This document shows positions 36,009 to 49,205 of a stretch of DNA of 64,000 nt, piece after piece. The notes below the pieces were generated by a model, which was given only the letters and a program-made list of their open reading frames with translations, did no database searches and was not told the origin of the DNA. This DNA comes from Apostichopus japonicus. Its lineage: Eukaryota; Echinodermata; Holothuroidea; Aspidochirotida; Stichopodidae. Position numbers and translations under genes: made by a program. The stretch is from contig NC_092576.1 in assembly GCF_037975245.1 (NCBI RefSeq), forward strand, positions 19,120,111-19,184,110, given 5' to 3'. Each line of letters opens with the position of its first letter. The first letter of the stretch is position 1.

Positions 36009-38927
36009 CAGCCCGGGCGCTCAACTTTCAAACCATGCAGGGAGAGGCAAAATCATATTCAAACCACGACCACCGCCAGGTTAGAACATGCTTGTGAGAA
36101 CCCTGCTCTACTAAAAGTGATATTCTAGTTACATTTAGGATTGCTCATTAAGATTTTCAAATCATAATCATTGTCATGGTTGCTACTTTTTCTGATGTCA
36201 TCATCATTTGTGAATTATTGTTATTGTTGCCATGTTACATTTGCCAGTATCAATTTTGCTTATTGTTCTCTCAAAATTGCAGAGTAGAAGGAAGAAATGT
36301 TAGCTAATAGTTATTATACCATATGTTCTTGGTCTCTAAATTGTTTACGCTGAGGTCAGTATGAACAGAAGTGTTTATAATAGTTTTCCTTTCTGTTCAA
36401 GTATTTTCTGAATCATTTCATTAATTTTATATTTATACTGGAATTTTCAGTAGGTGTTGGCTTCATTGAGGGTCAAAGGCTACTCAAGGTCAGTAGAGTA
36501 ACATAGAGCATCTAACTCAACAAGGAAAAGTTGGTAGTCATATGTAGTGCATATAGGTTTCTGACATTGAGTACTATTCTATAAATTTGTACAGTATAGC
36601 AGAAGCCCATGTGAGATAACTAGATATCTGAAACTGAAAGCCATGTTAACATGATAGTTCAATATTGGAATGATGAATGGAAGTTTGTATGCAGGTGTAT
36701 CATGTGCTGAGTGCTCTTAGCCAAGTCAAAGGTTATTTGAGGCCAATATAGGTAAAATCTGAAAACCTTCATGATCCCATACTATCTAGTATCTTACTAG
36801 TAGCTGCTTTAATAGCTGAATCTTAGGGCAATTAATATATTTATCAGAACAAGTAATGTACCTCAAAAGACTTCTTAAGCTCTTTTGAGCCCCATTCAAT
36901 ATTTCAGTGTATTAACTTCATCATTCTTTTAACAAATTTACTCCAAATTGCTAGTTTCATGTTCTGGCAATGAACCTTTGTCATATCATGTTGCATGAGT
37001 GCTGTAACTGGTTTACAAGCTTGCAAAAGTCTTAAAAGGAGGATAGGGTGTTGGGATAAATAGTTCAAAATAATATTACCAAATGGTACCATATTTTGCT
37101 TTTCTTTTTTCCCATATTTTGCCACTGCTTGAATAAGACTAGTTGATAGGACTTTTTGTGAGCTCCACCTTTGACAACAAGGTACAGTAGACTTCAACTG
37201 CATCTTGTTGGCAACATCCTAGGAAAGTTTCAATAAACACAGATGTTTCTCTAAATGAGGAATCTGTGAACATTCCAATACTGCGAGTCTTTATTGGACA
37301 TTTCAGCAGGAGGCAATAACCAATTCTGCTACCGTTACATACTGTAGGTCCTTCATAAAATGCCACTTACTTCACTATTACTTCCTTGGGAAGGTGAATT
37401 TTATTGTCAAATACAACATCTGTCAAATATTTAGTTTCCCAACCTGTCCAACTCCCCCCCCCCCCACCCCTCCATTTATCCCGAGTAGTTTACAGAAACT
37501 GGGACAGAACATTGTTTTGTGGGAAACAAGGTTAAATAATGTTGTTTGAGGTATTGAGCATTTATCTATATGTCCCTTTGGAATCTAGATAGAAGAAGTA
37601 GCAAACAATGCAAGGAAAACATGAAGTTCAAGTGGATGCTTTAATTGCTTTTACCCAAAACATTGCTATATTCATTGATAAATATAATCCACTTCAAATT
37701 CAGTACCATTATACAACATGCAAAAGAGTTATGATATTGATGTACTTTCTGAATTTAGAGCATTGCAGGGGAACAAGTTTAACATTGGTTTTTAATTTGA
37801 CTGTATGTAGAAAACACCGGTTACATAATGAACCTCAGATACAATGTCGTGTAAATACATATTACTGCTAGGAGCTGTTTAACAAACAGTGAAAGAAAAA
37901 TTTATTACTTGACTATCAAGAGATTCGCAGAACTCCACTCCTTCAACAATATTTACAGTGGTGCAGACTTCAAAGCAGTGCAAGGGCAACAACTGCCTAT
38001 CTCTTTAAGAAATTTCCAAGTGCTTTCATTTCTAGCATTTGCATATGTTCAAAAAAAAAATGACAAATTAAAAGATGTGGTCTTTTCAGCATGTTACCAC
38101 ATCTCCCCCCCCCCCCCTCTCTCCCCCATCAAAAAAGTATTGCATGTACAGCAGTAACCCTTTTTGTACATGTGCAATATATGGGGCAGAGCCTTATTCA
38201 TGACTTGACCAAGCCCTTTATCCATTTGAATAGCACAAGTTATGTCAGTGGTATTCACATCAATGCCTCATAGAAAATGTGCCTCATGGTCAATTTTCTA
38301 GCTGATAGCATGAATGTGAATGAGCTGAAGTTGTAGAAGTTGCTTTGTTTATATATTTCTGAAAGTAAGATGAAATTTCATATTGATTTTAATGAAAATA
38401 TTTGCATTTATCAGTAATAAACAGAAATAAGACATAATGATTTCTGTTATAGTGTCTTATCTCTGCCTCTTATGTTAAAATTGGGTTCATTGGTTGGTCC
38501 TTGTACTTCGAACATATTGCTCCCTAACTCAGCAAACCCATATTCGATCTGAAGATGCTAATTCAGACAGCTTACTGTTCTAGCAAGTTCTCGACCAATT
38601 ATATTGATGAATTTGCATCTGGATGAATTTGCACTGGATGAATTTGAATCATGCCAACTATGTAAGGAGCCATTTCTTTAAACCTTGCAAGACTGGTCTA
38701 TAGAGTTTCAGCTAATTTAATACAAGCCGATCCATGAAGAGTTCAAATACTGTGTAATCCTATCCTACTTCAAAGGTGTACGTGGTCGAAAGGTTTCCTA
38801 GTAAAATTACTGGTCCTTTCAGATCTGCAACTTCATCTTGAGAACTTCTTTTTGGTCACATAGTAGCTTGAAACAATTGAAAGTTGGAAACAGTACTTTG
38901 AAGATATGTGCTTCGGCACCATGTACC

Positions 38928-39481
38928 CAGTGGTGTAGCCACGGGGGGGGGGAGGGGGTGGGGGAGACAGCCCCATGAAAGCTTGTCGCCCGCCCACTGG
39001 GATTTTGGGTGTCGAAAAAATTACATGTGCGAAAAATATATCATTCATTGGTCTGCATGGTATCGAATCTCCATGATGACCACTCATGAACGACCCTTCG
39101 ACCGCGGACCGGCGGTAGGCTATAGTTGCTGAAAAACCTGACGTTACATAGCGCATAGGCCGAGATATGTCATGATATTTCAAAGCAACTTACCAGATTG
39201 TCTTTTTTCTTCTATTTCTCTAAACTATTTGATGACCATATCAAGACATGGGGATCTCAAAATAAAGGATGTTGTGAAACTTTAGAGCAGCTTACAAGGT
39301 CTGGGAAGTGTTATTTCCAACGATCTAGAAGGTCTTTATAGCTGAAAATTTCCCGTACGCTGAGCGCCAACCCATGGTGGCACTCCACTCAGGTAGTAAC
39401 AAGACGCCCTCCCAGAAAATTGGTCAAGCCCCCCCCCAAGCGCCCACCCCCTCCACTGGAACAATCCTGGCTACGTCACTG
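38928..39481. mobile_element. 554-bp hAT-like MITE with 8-bp target duplication
   Basis: The ends are CAGTGGTGTAGCCACGG and, on the other strand, CAGTGACGTAGCCAGG. They are flanked by a perfect 8-bp duplication CATGTACC (38920-38927, 39482-39489). Terminal CAG and an 8-bp duplication are hAT features. It carries poly-G and poly-C runs just inside the ends. It also carries, in inverse orientation, the CGTACGCTGAGCGCCAACCC block shared with the elements at 23684 and 39682. It has no coding capacity. Confidence 0.9.
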
Positions 39482-39681
39482 CATGTACCACAGGTTTATC
39501 TGATATCAAAGTGAAAGCGGCTTTCCACAAGAATAAAGAAAGCATATCTACATTTTTGTGTAACACCTACACAACTCAATCCCCACGCAAACAAGACTAC
39601 CTACGTATACAGTTTTCATTGAGGATTCCAATAATTCCTGCAATTTCCTACCAATAACATATGGAAAGTCACTCCTGTTAT

Positions 39682-40056
39682 CGTGGCGGAGCTAGGGGTA
39701 TTGGTAAGAGGGGGTGAGAATGGTCTGTATGGGCGCTTTCGACTTTATCTAAGCGGAGCGCCACCACAGGTTGGCGCAGAGCGTACAGGAATCTTTTGAG
39801 TAAAGATACTCCCTATATGGCCGGAAATGACCCTTTCCGGGCCTTGCTAATTTGCAGATAAACGAAGAATAAATAGGTGTCATCGCCAACAAAATGTGAC
39901 AAATGTCAATAGGTAGATGAGAGCGCCATAAAAAAGTCAATAATCGTAGTCAATAAGTAAAAAAGTGATAAATAGCTGAAAAGGGCGCCAGCAGTCCATA
40001 TGAGTCCGTTGGGGGGGGGGCATCCGCCCCCTGACTGTATTGACGCTCCGCCACTG
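39682..40056. mobile_element. 375-bp non-autonomous element, CGTGGCGGAGC / GCTCCGCCACTG ends
   Basis: The left end reads CGTGGCGGAGCTAGGGG. The right end, reversed, reads CAGTGGCGGAGCGTCAATAC. The interior shares CTAAGCGGAGCGCCACC, GGTTGGCGCAGAGCGTACAGG and ATGGCCGGAAA with the 23684 element. Its right half (from about 39870) is repeated at 49861-50032. No target duplication is evident, so one end may be altered. Confidence 0.65.
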
Positions 40057-40754
40057 TTGAGAGCTCAGTGTAAGAAAAGAAGGGGGGAGAGGGACGGTAT
40101 TTTTTAACGGTTTGGGTGAGCGTCTGCAATGATTCGTAATGACATGTTATCGCAAGCGTTCAACATGCTCAAATAAAAAGAATGAATGAGGAGGAATTCA
40201 TATCACTTTTTAATCATTTTCTTGAAACAAATTGAGCGAATTGATCGCTAGTAATCTTGAAATTGGTTTTATCACGGTCATTGTCATGTTTCTCATATGT
40301 ACCTTTCTCATATAAAAGAATTCTGTACGTAATGTTATCAGAAATACTTTTAAAATGACACCAAAGAGATTAAAAATTCTTTTAGAATTTGTTAATAATA
40401 TTGTCTTTTAAGAGACACCGTAGACACGTTGCTCGGTTGGGTTTACTGCAATAGTGGCAAATGGAGACCAATATCCGCACTTAGTGGACCTAATGTTATA
40501 GTCGTGCATTGACCTTGAACAGAGGGGCCTACCGTGAAAACGTACGGAAAATTCATCCTTTTATATCTCAGCGAGACAATTCCACTGGATACAATAATAC
40601 GACTCAAAAGTCCTTAGATGTGGTCATCATAACAATCACAATAAAAGATATGTATGAAAAGCAGATTAAAGATATGATGGAAACTCAAATGTGGACCAAA
40701 AACACGATGTCCCTACGGATGCTGTTTAGTGACATTTACATAATTTGTGTGTAG

Positions 40755-41006
40755 TAGGTTCCGTAGCTCTTTTGTGGAAAAACTTTGTAATATGCTTAAA
40801 GTTGGTAGTTCATCCATGCTTTAGATTAATGAGAGACATAGATCATCACGTTTTATGAGGAGGGAGGCTATTTTTAAAAATCTGGGTAATAGGTACTGTA
40901 ACTCTTTTCTTGGAGAAAGCTTGGAATATGCGGATAAGGAAGAAAGTTTCGAGTTCCTCCCACGCATTAGATAAATGAGGGACCTAGTTCAGCACGCTTT
41001 GCGAGG
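40755..41006. repeat. Degenerate two-copy tandem repeat, ~140-bp period
   Basis: The stretch GTAGGTTCCGTAGCTCTTTT...TTTTATGAGG (40755-40862) is followed by a diverged copy GTAGGTACTGTAACTCTTTT...CTTTGCGAGG (about 40890-41006), ending just outside the large transposon. Confidence 0.65.
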
Positions 41007-41017
41007 ATATCTCATAT

Positions 41018-41180
41018 TAGGCCATCAGCTGAAGCTCAAAAAGTGGCTAGAAAAACAGTTTCGTTCCAGCAACAGCGGGTCTAAAATTTTAATGCATTTT
41101 TGGGTAGTTTAATGCATCACAAACATTATATCAAAAGTTCTCCAAAAAATTTCCTGCAGTATTTTTGTAACGCACCCTTG
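41018..41180 (+). repeat. Left terminal inverted repeat of the Academ-like element
   Basis: Pairs with 49206-49371 as separated conserved blocks with small indels. The outer 17 bp are identical, and the longest inner match is the 16-bp TTCCTGCAGTATTTTTG-type block. Confidence 0.88.
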
Positions 41181-42169
41181 AAATTGGGTATGTTATATAG
41201 ACATTATGTGCTACAATGCTATGTATTTGGAACACACTAACGTTAATATTTGGTACAGTGGTGCATACAAAGTACATTTTTCTTATATAATAATAAATTA
41301 CAACTGAATTATGTATTTTCTACAACAGTTGGGTCAGGGTTATAAGAATCATGGGAGAGGGTTCTGGGCTAAGGGTCAGGGAGGGGTGTTGTTAGGCGAT
41401 ACAAGTTGTGCAACCACATCCATTTTCGCTAAAATGGTAAAAGTGCACACTCTCATCTTTGAAAATGAAACCCAACTTTTACACATAACTTACTAATGGT
41501 TTTAATTATAAATATGTACCACTTTTAATAAACTCCGATACCATGGTTTGTAATAAATAAATAAAAAGGAACAGACTTTTTCTGTGTTTCGAATGCTTTT
41601 CGTCTGTGCATGTATGAGTAAACATACACATATAATTAAAAGTTCCTTTCCATAATTGTTACACTCCCCATCCCAACTGTTTTACACATGTGACCCCCTC
41701 CCCCTCTACTTAAGATGTTGCTAAATCCTCGCTTACAGTGAGATGTACCCAATGATCCTGGCTGCAGCGAGCTATTTCTTTTGTGAAGTTCAATATATAA
41801 GTTGGCACATTGAGACATGGCATATCGTAGATGGGAAATAAAGTACTGTAATAGCCAATGTATCCGTTACCTTAGTACTCCTTCTACAGTCTTCTGCAAA
41901 CTAAGTATTTCCTCCCACCCCCCCCCCTCTCAGCAAAAAGTGTGACTTGAAGAAAAGTTGGATCTTTATCATTAGGTGTCTGGTAGTAGGGTAATCTAGG
42001 TAGAACTGCTCGTAATAGCTAACATGAATATATGAATAAGATCATGTTTACTGGTTCCTTTATCTCTGTGGAACAAAATAATGACAACATGTCTTAGGAA
42101 AAGTTAACCCTCTTCACAAACTTCAAACTTGAATAAAATGTCAGACAAAGATGTAAAGATTTAATACCA

Positions 42170-45100
42170 TCACAGTTCATCCTCCAAATCATCTTCCCCT
42201 GCATCTACAATCTCCACATCTTCTTGGAAGTTGCTACAATTTTTACATTTACAGAGGTCTGTACATGGCAGCTGAGCATTCATGCAGGAACATCTTCCTT
42301 TGAGACATTTTCCGACTTTACAGCTACAGCTGACACACTGAAGTAAAACATCTGGGGCAGGTGGTCTTGTCATCCAAGTGATTAGTAGCTCATCATTTAC
42401 CAGTTTCCATCAATGTCCATCTGGCGAGGGTGCATTAATCCTTGGCTGTAATGCCCTATGGTGAATAGCAGCCTGGTAGGTGCAGCGCTTCACATGCTGG
42501 ATCAGAGCATCTTTGGTTGGTGGTAAACTCTGCTCTGAGGATGGAGATGAACAGAACACCTTGTACCTGGCATCATCAACACTATCAGCAGCTGATTGAC
42601 CATACAACAAACAGACAAATTTCTCAAGGGATGACAGTGTTTGCTCTTGTAACTGGAAAGCACTCCCCAGATTGCAAAACGATTCTTGAAACTCAGGATG
42701 CTCTTCTAGTACCTTCAATGCCTTCTGTTTTCCTTTCCCATAGAATGCACTTGTTGAATCACATCCTGTAAAAATGTGAAGACCAATAAGGCATTTAGAA
42801 GAGGTGCTCAAACTTGCACGTACTTTCTGTAAGTCTATGATGCGACTCTTATTTCCTTTTCCTGTCATGAAATAGATATACCCAGGCAAACTGTCCAACA
42901 GTGTGAGTGCTATGATGGCCACATCAGTGTCTGGACTTTTGATGATAACTGTTTGGTTTGACAAACTAGCATGTGCTGCATGGAGCAATAATCGTGTATC
43001 TGCTTCCTCATGGTCGCAGAACAACTCCAAGCAAGGTGAAGCCTCTACCACTCCCTCCTTCCACTCCAAACAATAACAATGTTCACCACTTGTGGTAAAA
43101 ATAATAAGGTTTCTTGGTTGCAACTTGGATGAAGCTTCTCTCCAAGTTGAGAGTAGGAAATCAATTAATGCTTCTTTGTTAGAACCATTTGAAAGGAACT
43201 TTTTGAACTGCTTCGGAGTTTTCTGGTCCTTGCTATATATCTTGATGGTCTGTGATCCAGCCTCTGCCCTTCTAGCCCTCTCTGTATTCTTTATACTTAT
43301 TGCAGGGTAACAATCTGTTACAAAGTCCACACGAGAACATTTGTTCTTCGTTGCCAATCCACACACTTGCTGAAGAATGGCTCCCGCCAGTTCTCCAAAT
43401 GTTTCTGGAATCTCCCGCATCGATTGAATAAGAGCCAAACCATCAATTAATATAGCTGCATTTGATGGAACTTCTCTTACGAGATGGTTAATGGCTTGGT
43501 CCTCAATTGCATGAAGCAGGGCCGATTTATCAGTCTTTGCTAAAGTACCACTGGCACTAGCAAAAGGGAATGAAACACTTCCAAGAGAATAGGACAAAAC
43601 TTCTGGCAGGTCAATCTTGCGCTTTTGCCCGACAACTAGGAGGCGAGCAAAGAATACTCTGTTCTGCTTCACAACATCTGTACTTGTTTTTCCCACACTG
43701 TGTGAATTTTCTGAAAAAGTTTTCAGTTTCTTCTGCTTTATTGCTGAAAACAAATCCACCTTGTTTTCAATCAACCGATCCCTTATGAACTCAACAGTAT
43801 CTGCTTCTCCACCTTCCACTGCATTCATCAAATCATCTTTCACCCTATCACTTGCAACAGCACCAGAACTGATACAGACCAAATCTTCTGTAGAACAATC
43901 AAATGGATTGATCATGCTATTGACTGTTGATATGATGGAATCAACGGCTATGTCATCTCTCTTGGTCCTTGCACTGTCTAATTCTTTCGGCAACCGCCCA
44001 TGGTGATCAAGGCCGGACAGAAGTTCACACTGTCGCGTAACAGCTGATCTCTCAGGTTGTGATAGAATCCATCGTTGAACTGCTCCACGATTCAATGTGA
44101 AGCTAGTGATTCCTCCCCTTGTTTTACTATCTCTGTTACATGTCTGTTCAATTGCTTGGTCACATGCAATAGAAGCAAATGGGTGTCTGTCTTGGCGCTG
44201 CACTGTCCATTCACCTCTTTTCGACACCTCTTCATAACAACGTGGATGTGTGGTTGGCAAATTTACCATTTCTACCCAATATGGTGGAAGGTATCTGGAG
44301 TAATTCGTCCTGTCATAAGCAAAAAACCATGGCATCATAAAACGGATAGCTGCGAGATGCATGTGCCAATCAGATTCGCGTGTTGCTCTGATAAATACTA
44401 GAAGTAACTGTACCATATCAATGTATGAGCTCCACAGTGCAAAGGTTGGACTCTCCGAGTTTTTCCTGGTCACAAACTTGTCATAGCATCCCATAAGATC
44501 TGATAACTCCGGAGACCCTGCCTCTATATCCTTGACATTAACATCCCCAGGATGCAATAAGGAAGAGTATTTCTGTACCTCTTCTTCAGTAAGGGTGTCC
44601 TTAAATGCTGAGAATCGCATTCTTTGGAGAGCTTCATACATAAGTTTGTGAGAGTGTACACTTCTGTTGTAATGGTGACCACTCAAGACACCAATGATTG
44701 AACCTGCAGCTACCACTTCTGATTCAATTAGTAAATCTCGGAGACCTGCATCACCAAAGCGTTTACCAATTATTCCCATGTATGACATACAGGTATGCAG
44801 CTCTCCAAGACGTACAACTGTACGCTTCATCACATCATCTCTTGACCATCTGATCTGTTGAACCTTGGCATATATTGCTTGGTCAAAGACCAAACAAATA
44901 TGTTCTAGCTGTAGATTATCTGCAATGGAAAGACTCCTATGAATGATAGTATTAATAGTCGTCATTTCTGTTGGGGAGGCTTCTATCACCGGTAGGTAGT
45001 GGATAGCAGACTTTTGCAGAGTCATCCTTCCTGACAGGCTGATATTAAACCCTGTCCAACCAGGTACTTCTGATTTCCCATCCAAGAACTTTGATAGAAG

Positions 45101-45837
45101 AAAAATAAAGTCCTTCTGAAGTGCAGATCTGATTGCAGGGCTATACAGGGAACTATTAACCAGTGTTACATCACCAACTAACTTTGGGCCTTTTCTTCCC
45201 ACACTAATGAAAGTCTCCATTGGTGTCATGGTGGGAGTAAGAGAACGGACACCTTTCTTAACTTTTGGCCTATCATTCAGTTCTGTCTGCTCGCTAATGT
45301 GACTCTGGATCATGATCCCGTTCGTGTGGTGTGTGGTGCCATGGCCTGAAACAGTCTCCTCTCCAAAGTCTATGTTGTCCCACACAAGCACTGTTGGGGC
45401 TTTTTCCAAGAAACCTTTAGGAACTTTATGTGAAGTTGCTAGTTGTAGCTGTGCAAGACTTGTCTCCAACCCAATAATTGTGTCCCATGAAGAGCAATGA
45501 CCAAAATTGTTCAACAACCTTAAGAGTTGGGATGAACCTGTCAGATGCCTCACTGTTAGTCCTAAGGACAGTGATTTGGGAGTCTGTTTCCGCCCATTTG
45601 ATGCTGCGTAGATGATATCCTGACATAAAGACAAAATATTTGTCTCATCCTTACAACTTACATCAGCAACAGTTTTCAGACATGGCTCTTCAGTTGCCCC
45701 AGTGCACCATGCCATAAAGTTGAAAAGTTCCAATGGTACCAGCTCTCTTGCAGAATCTAGGGTAAGGTCACTTGATGTTGGTGGCCAAGGGCATGTTAGT
45801 CCGGGAGATTGCTTAATTGCATTCTTGAGAATCATAC
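42170..45837 (-). CDS. Academ-like transposase/nuclease, exon 5 (with one in-frame TGA)
   Basis: This exon follows the acceptor TTGCCTTCAG in phase 1 and carries most of the protein. An RNase H-fold, DDE-like core is suggested by WDNID (45368-45382), LVFDQAIYAK (about 44883) and LLIESEV before GHHYNRSVHSHK (about 44715). An XPG/PIN-type acidic set follows: HEEADTR (42992-43012), SPDTDVAII (about 42916-42942) and FTGCDSTSAFYGKGK (about 42731-42775). A TGA at 42410-42412 (H-stop-W) interrupts the frame. The same frame then continues for 79 codons to TAA and encodes the Cys-rich terminus (CVSCSCKVGKC...CSC...CTDLCKCKNC), which the family normally has. With exons 1-4 the total is 1,579 codons, exactly in frame. 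The TGA is one base from GGA; recent nonsense mutation is likelier than readthrough. Confidence 0.85.
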
Positions 45838-46460
45838 CTGAAGGCAAAAAGATGACAAACCATGAATATTCACCTAAATTAATTTCAAGGCATACAATAT
45901 GGTCTTACATGCTGCAACATAAATTTTAGATGTTGAAAATATCACACACCTGTATTCAAAATACAAAGTCACAGACTGTTTGCATGTAAGTACAATTGCT
46001 TATAGAAGTTATTGTCTCAAAAATATAAAAGGGGAATTCCACTCAGCAATTCATATGGCATAGTGGTATAACATTATCATACTTTTTCCCACAATAAAGT
46101 TGACCAACACACTTTCTGAAAATCAAAATAAATATTACAGTCATCCATATCAAGAGGATAAGTCAGCTTGGCACTAATATATGCGGATCCACAGTCAAGG
46201 GTGATTCCCCTTTAAGAATTTTTGTAATCAAAGCACATATTAAATATTCAGGAGAATAAAAGGGGCCAAATGTTTGTCACATTACTATCAACCATGATCT
46301 TAACAATTACTTTTTTTTCTCATTCTACCTCTGAGGCTTCATTTGCTTTCTTTGAAGGAGGCCAATTATTATCTTCCTTTTGATCAGACCCTTTTTTAGT
46401 ACCTGAACACTGCAGATGTCTCTTGATTTTTGTTTAAACAGAGAGGTATACTTTTCTTAC

Positions 46461-46699
46461 CTGCATTGTACAACATTCTCATGGAATCTTGTCCTGTAAC
46501 TGCATACGAACAGGTTGGAGTATCCATCTCAACCTCCGAAGTTCCAGTTGATGAATCTTCAGAATTTCCCAGATTTTCCATCACACTTCCTGGAGACAAA
46601 GCATCAGTATAGACTATCTCACATTTGTTCCTGCGGAAAGGTCTGTGGAAGCAGAGCTGTGGATAGTCCCTTTGGAGACGATACTTTAACTTGTCACTT
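46461..46699 (-). CDS. Academ-like transposase gene, exon 4
   Basis: A 239-nt exon runs from TTTATCTACAG| to AATGCAG|GTAAGA, entering in phase 2 and leaving in phase 1, which matches exons 3 and 5. It reads SDKLKYRLQRDYPQLCFHRP and continues into an acidic, Ser/Thr-rich linker (NSEDSSTGTSEVEMDTPT). The LK..L...YP pattern recurs at this point in related multicopy invertebrate and fish proteins that I recall. Confidence 0.82.
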
Positions 46700-47240
46700 C
46701 TGTAGATAAAGGAAAATTATTCAGGTATATTAAGATGAAAGAATGGATTAAAGGAATCAAAGACTCACCTAGACACTTCAAATAGTGAACATTTTATACC
46801 AGTAATTTTCATGGCACAATATACCATAGAATTGTTTTTATGCTCTAATGAGGAACATTCTGAATTTAAGTTGGTCAAATTACAAACAATCAGTCAGTAG
46901 AACGGAAATATACTTCAACCTCTGCCTTTATTTATCTGATTTTGAAATATCTACAGAAAGTAAATTAAATCTCTGTATCCCTGCCTTTTATTTATATGAT
47001 TTCGAGGGGGGTAAAGGGGGAGGGGACATTAACTTTATGCAAAAATTAGATTCATGTTCAAGCAATATGAAAATTGAGAAAGCAGTTCATTTTCATTCCT
47101 ATTATACAATGAATGTTTCACTTTTTTATAAGTTGAGTTTTAAACATCACACATTAGTGACTAGCAGTTTCCAGTATATCGGGTAATTTATTGAGGAATT
47201 TAACTCTGAATGTCCCGTTTAATGTGTAACATGCCCTTAC

Positions 47241-47405
47241 CTGTAAGACAGGAGATCTGCACCTTCATGCTCCTTTATTTTTAGTACAAACAGCTGTACA
47301 AGCTTGGTCATCCTCATGATCTCCTCGTTGTCAATTAACCTTGGCTGGACGGTAGTGCCACAGAACAATTCATAGGCCACCTGATAATCCATCTCCAGTT
47401 GACCT
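47241..47405 (-). CDS. Academ-like transposase gene, exon 3
   Basis: A 165-nt exon runs from GAATTTCAG| to TTACAG|GTAAGG, phase 2 to phase 2. It encodes GQLEMDYQVAYELFC and an amphipathic helical region (EEIMRMTKLVQLFVLKI) before HEGADLLSYR. Joins the neighbouring exons in frame. Confidence 0.82.
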
Positions 47406-47728
47406 CTGAAATTCAAATGAGATGACACCGTGAAGAGCCTATGTTAATTCAAGTATGTTTTGATCATACATTAAAAAAAAATACCTTCTTCTGTTTCTTT
47501 ATTACAAATATGGAAAGTGATGGCAAAGCAACTTTGAACTTTGATTTGAAAAGAAGAATGAACACAGATTTACTAGAGTGCATGTAAATATGCATGTCCC
47601 TAATATGTACCTCAAATACTCTTAACCATATCTAAACAATGGTGCATGAAATTTGACCCCAATATTCAAAAAATCCTAGATCCAACCCTGAACACTAGAT
47701 GAAACACACATTGAAGAAAGTACTTTAC

Positions 47729-47885
47729 CTTTCAGGATCTGTCTCGGTCCTCCTGTGCAAGAATCGTATGTAATTCTTATAACATTGAGAGTGGTACCGA
47801 ACTTCTATTGCAACACAGTCTTTCCCTCTAATGTGCATCAATATGTGCTCATCTCTCTTTCGCTCTGCTGCTTGTCGAAGCAATC
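47729..47885 (-). CDS. Academ-like transposase gene, exon 2
   Basis: A 157-nt exon runs from TTATTAAAG| to CTGAAAG|GTAAAG, entering in phase 1 and leaving in phase 2. It contains YHSQCYKNY, which supplies the H and C of a C-x2-C...H-x3-C zinc site begun by CIICGK in exon 1. This layout (CxxC, then about 50 residues with an aliphatic-acidic helix, then HxxxC) is the N-terminal zinc motif seen in related multicopy proteins. Confidence 0.82.
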
Positions 47886-48573
47886 CTTTAATAAAATGAA
47901 ATAAAAAGCAAATTGTTTTGCATTTGCTGTTGATAAAATTTAAGTTTGAACAAGTAAGAACAAACAGTTTCATTTATATGCCAAGTGTTTTGCTCATCTT
48001 CTATGGATGAACAAAAACACATTCAAATCTTTGCAAACCAGGGTCATGCAAAGAATAATTAAAACAGGTTTAATTTTGGCAGTAAATTATCTCTTAATAT
48101 TATGGTTTAAATAATACAATGGCAGATTATATCTGTTACAAATTATAAAGGAATCAGATGGTTGTTTATTTTGGTATTGCTAGACAGGCTGACCATAAGA
48201 CCTTGCAAACCTAACCTTATTCCTCTTTGTTACACTTAGTTTTCTAACTACTTTAATATCTCTATCATTCAAATAATGGGCGTAGTATCAAAACTATGAA
48301 GCTTGTATTTAACACCTACGCTAGTGCCCTAGATGGAGAATTTGAAACAAAGTATCCATGGCTATCACCAAATAATAAAACAAATCAGATGGCCATGCCA
48401 CTAATTAAATTATGCTCCGGTCCAACACCGTGCCCTTAGACTTGGATTCTATCCCTCAAGAGCTCCTGCTGTTGCATTATTCAACTTCTCAGTCTTAACA
48501 CTTCAACTATGCCACAGACGTACAAGTAGAGTCGTGTAGTAGTACTATAGTATGCTTACTAGCTTAGGCTTAC

Positions 48574-49081
48574 CTCCATCAAAAGTCTCTGCCTGCTGCA
48601 GCTTGTCTTGTACCCGTTTGCAACGCCGAGTCATGAATGAGTTGCGTTTCCCACATATAATGCATTGCACAGGCAATATACCAGAGCTTCTGCTTGCTTG
48701 CCTTGATCTTTTCCGTCGTTTCTTCGGTGTCAAATCACATAGGGGCTCCTCTGGTACTGTGCGTTTTCTTGCAGCGGCGATGCGCTTACTATCAACGAAC
48801 CGCCTGTAACACGTATCGTGGAACCCCATCATTTTCTGCTGTTGAACACAGGCTTGATCGTAGTGTAGGCCTTCATCGAGTAACCCCATGTGTTGGATTC
48901 GACCAGCGATTTCACTGTCTCTGCCGCTGAGATCAAGCCATTCTTTAGCGCAGGAAGTTACTTTAAACCAACGGATATTCGTCAGTGCCTTGACGGTTTC
49001 AAATCTTACAGATTCAATGTGCATTAAGCACTGTAGATCTGTGTTCGTCGGACACTGACTAGCTCGCGTGAGAGCCGCCAT
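48574..49081 (-). CDS. Academ-like transposase gene, exon 1 (start)
   Basis: The exon starts at the ATG at 49081 (MAALTRASQC), the first Met in an open frame about 290 bp inside the right end of the element, and ends at GATGGAG|GTAAGC in phase 1. It has a Cys/His-rich first segment (GFHDTCYRRF near residue 87), a basic stretch KKRRKRSR (120-127) that fits a nuclear localisation signal, and CIICGK (140-145) opening the zinc site completed in exon 2. The promoter should lie in the right terminal region; no TATA box is obvious. Confidence 0.82.
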
Positions 49082-49205
49082 GTTTGTTGTTTACTAAAAA
49101 CACATGGCTCATTGGACAATTCATATCACATGATACAGATATCTCACTAGCGCTCGACTTTTAACCGTAATACGGTAGGCTTTTTAACATACGCGATAAA
49201 AAATA

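Noticed and set aside
36904-37366. Two overlapping minus-strand open frames (99 and 75 codons)
   Set aside because: No domain signature, no matching splice phases with the receptor exons, and unremarkable composition.
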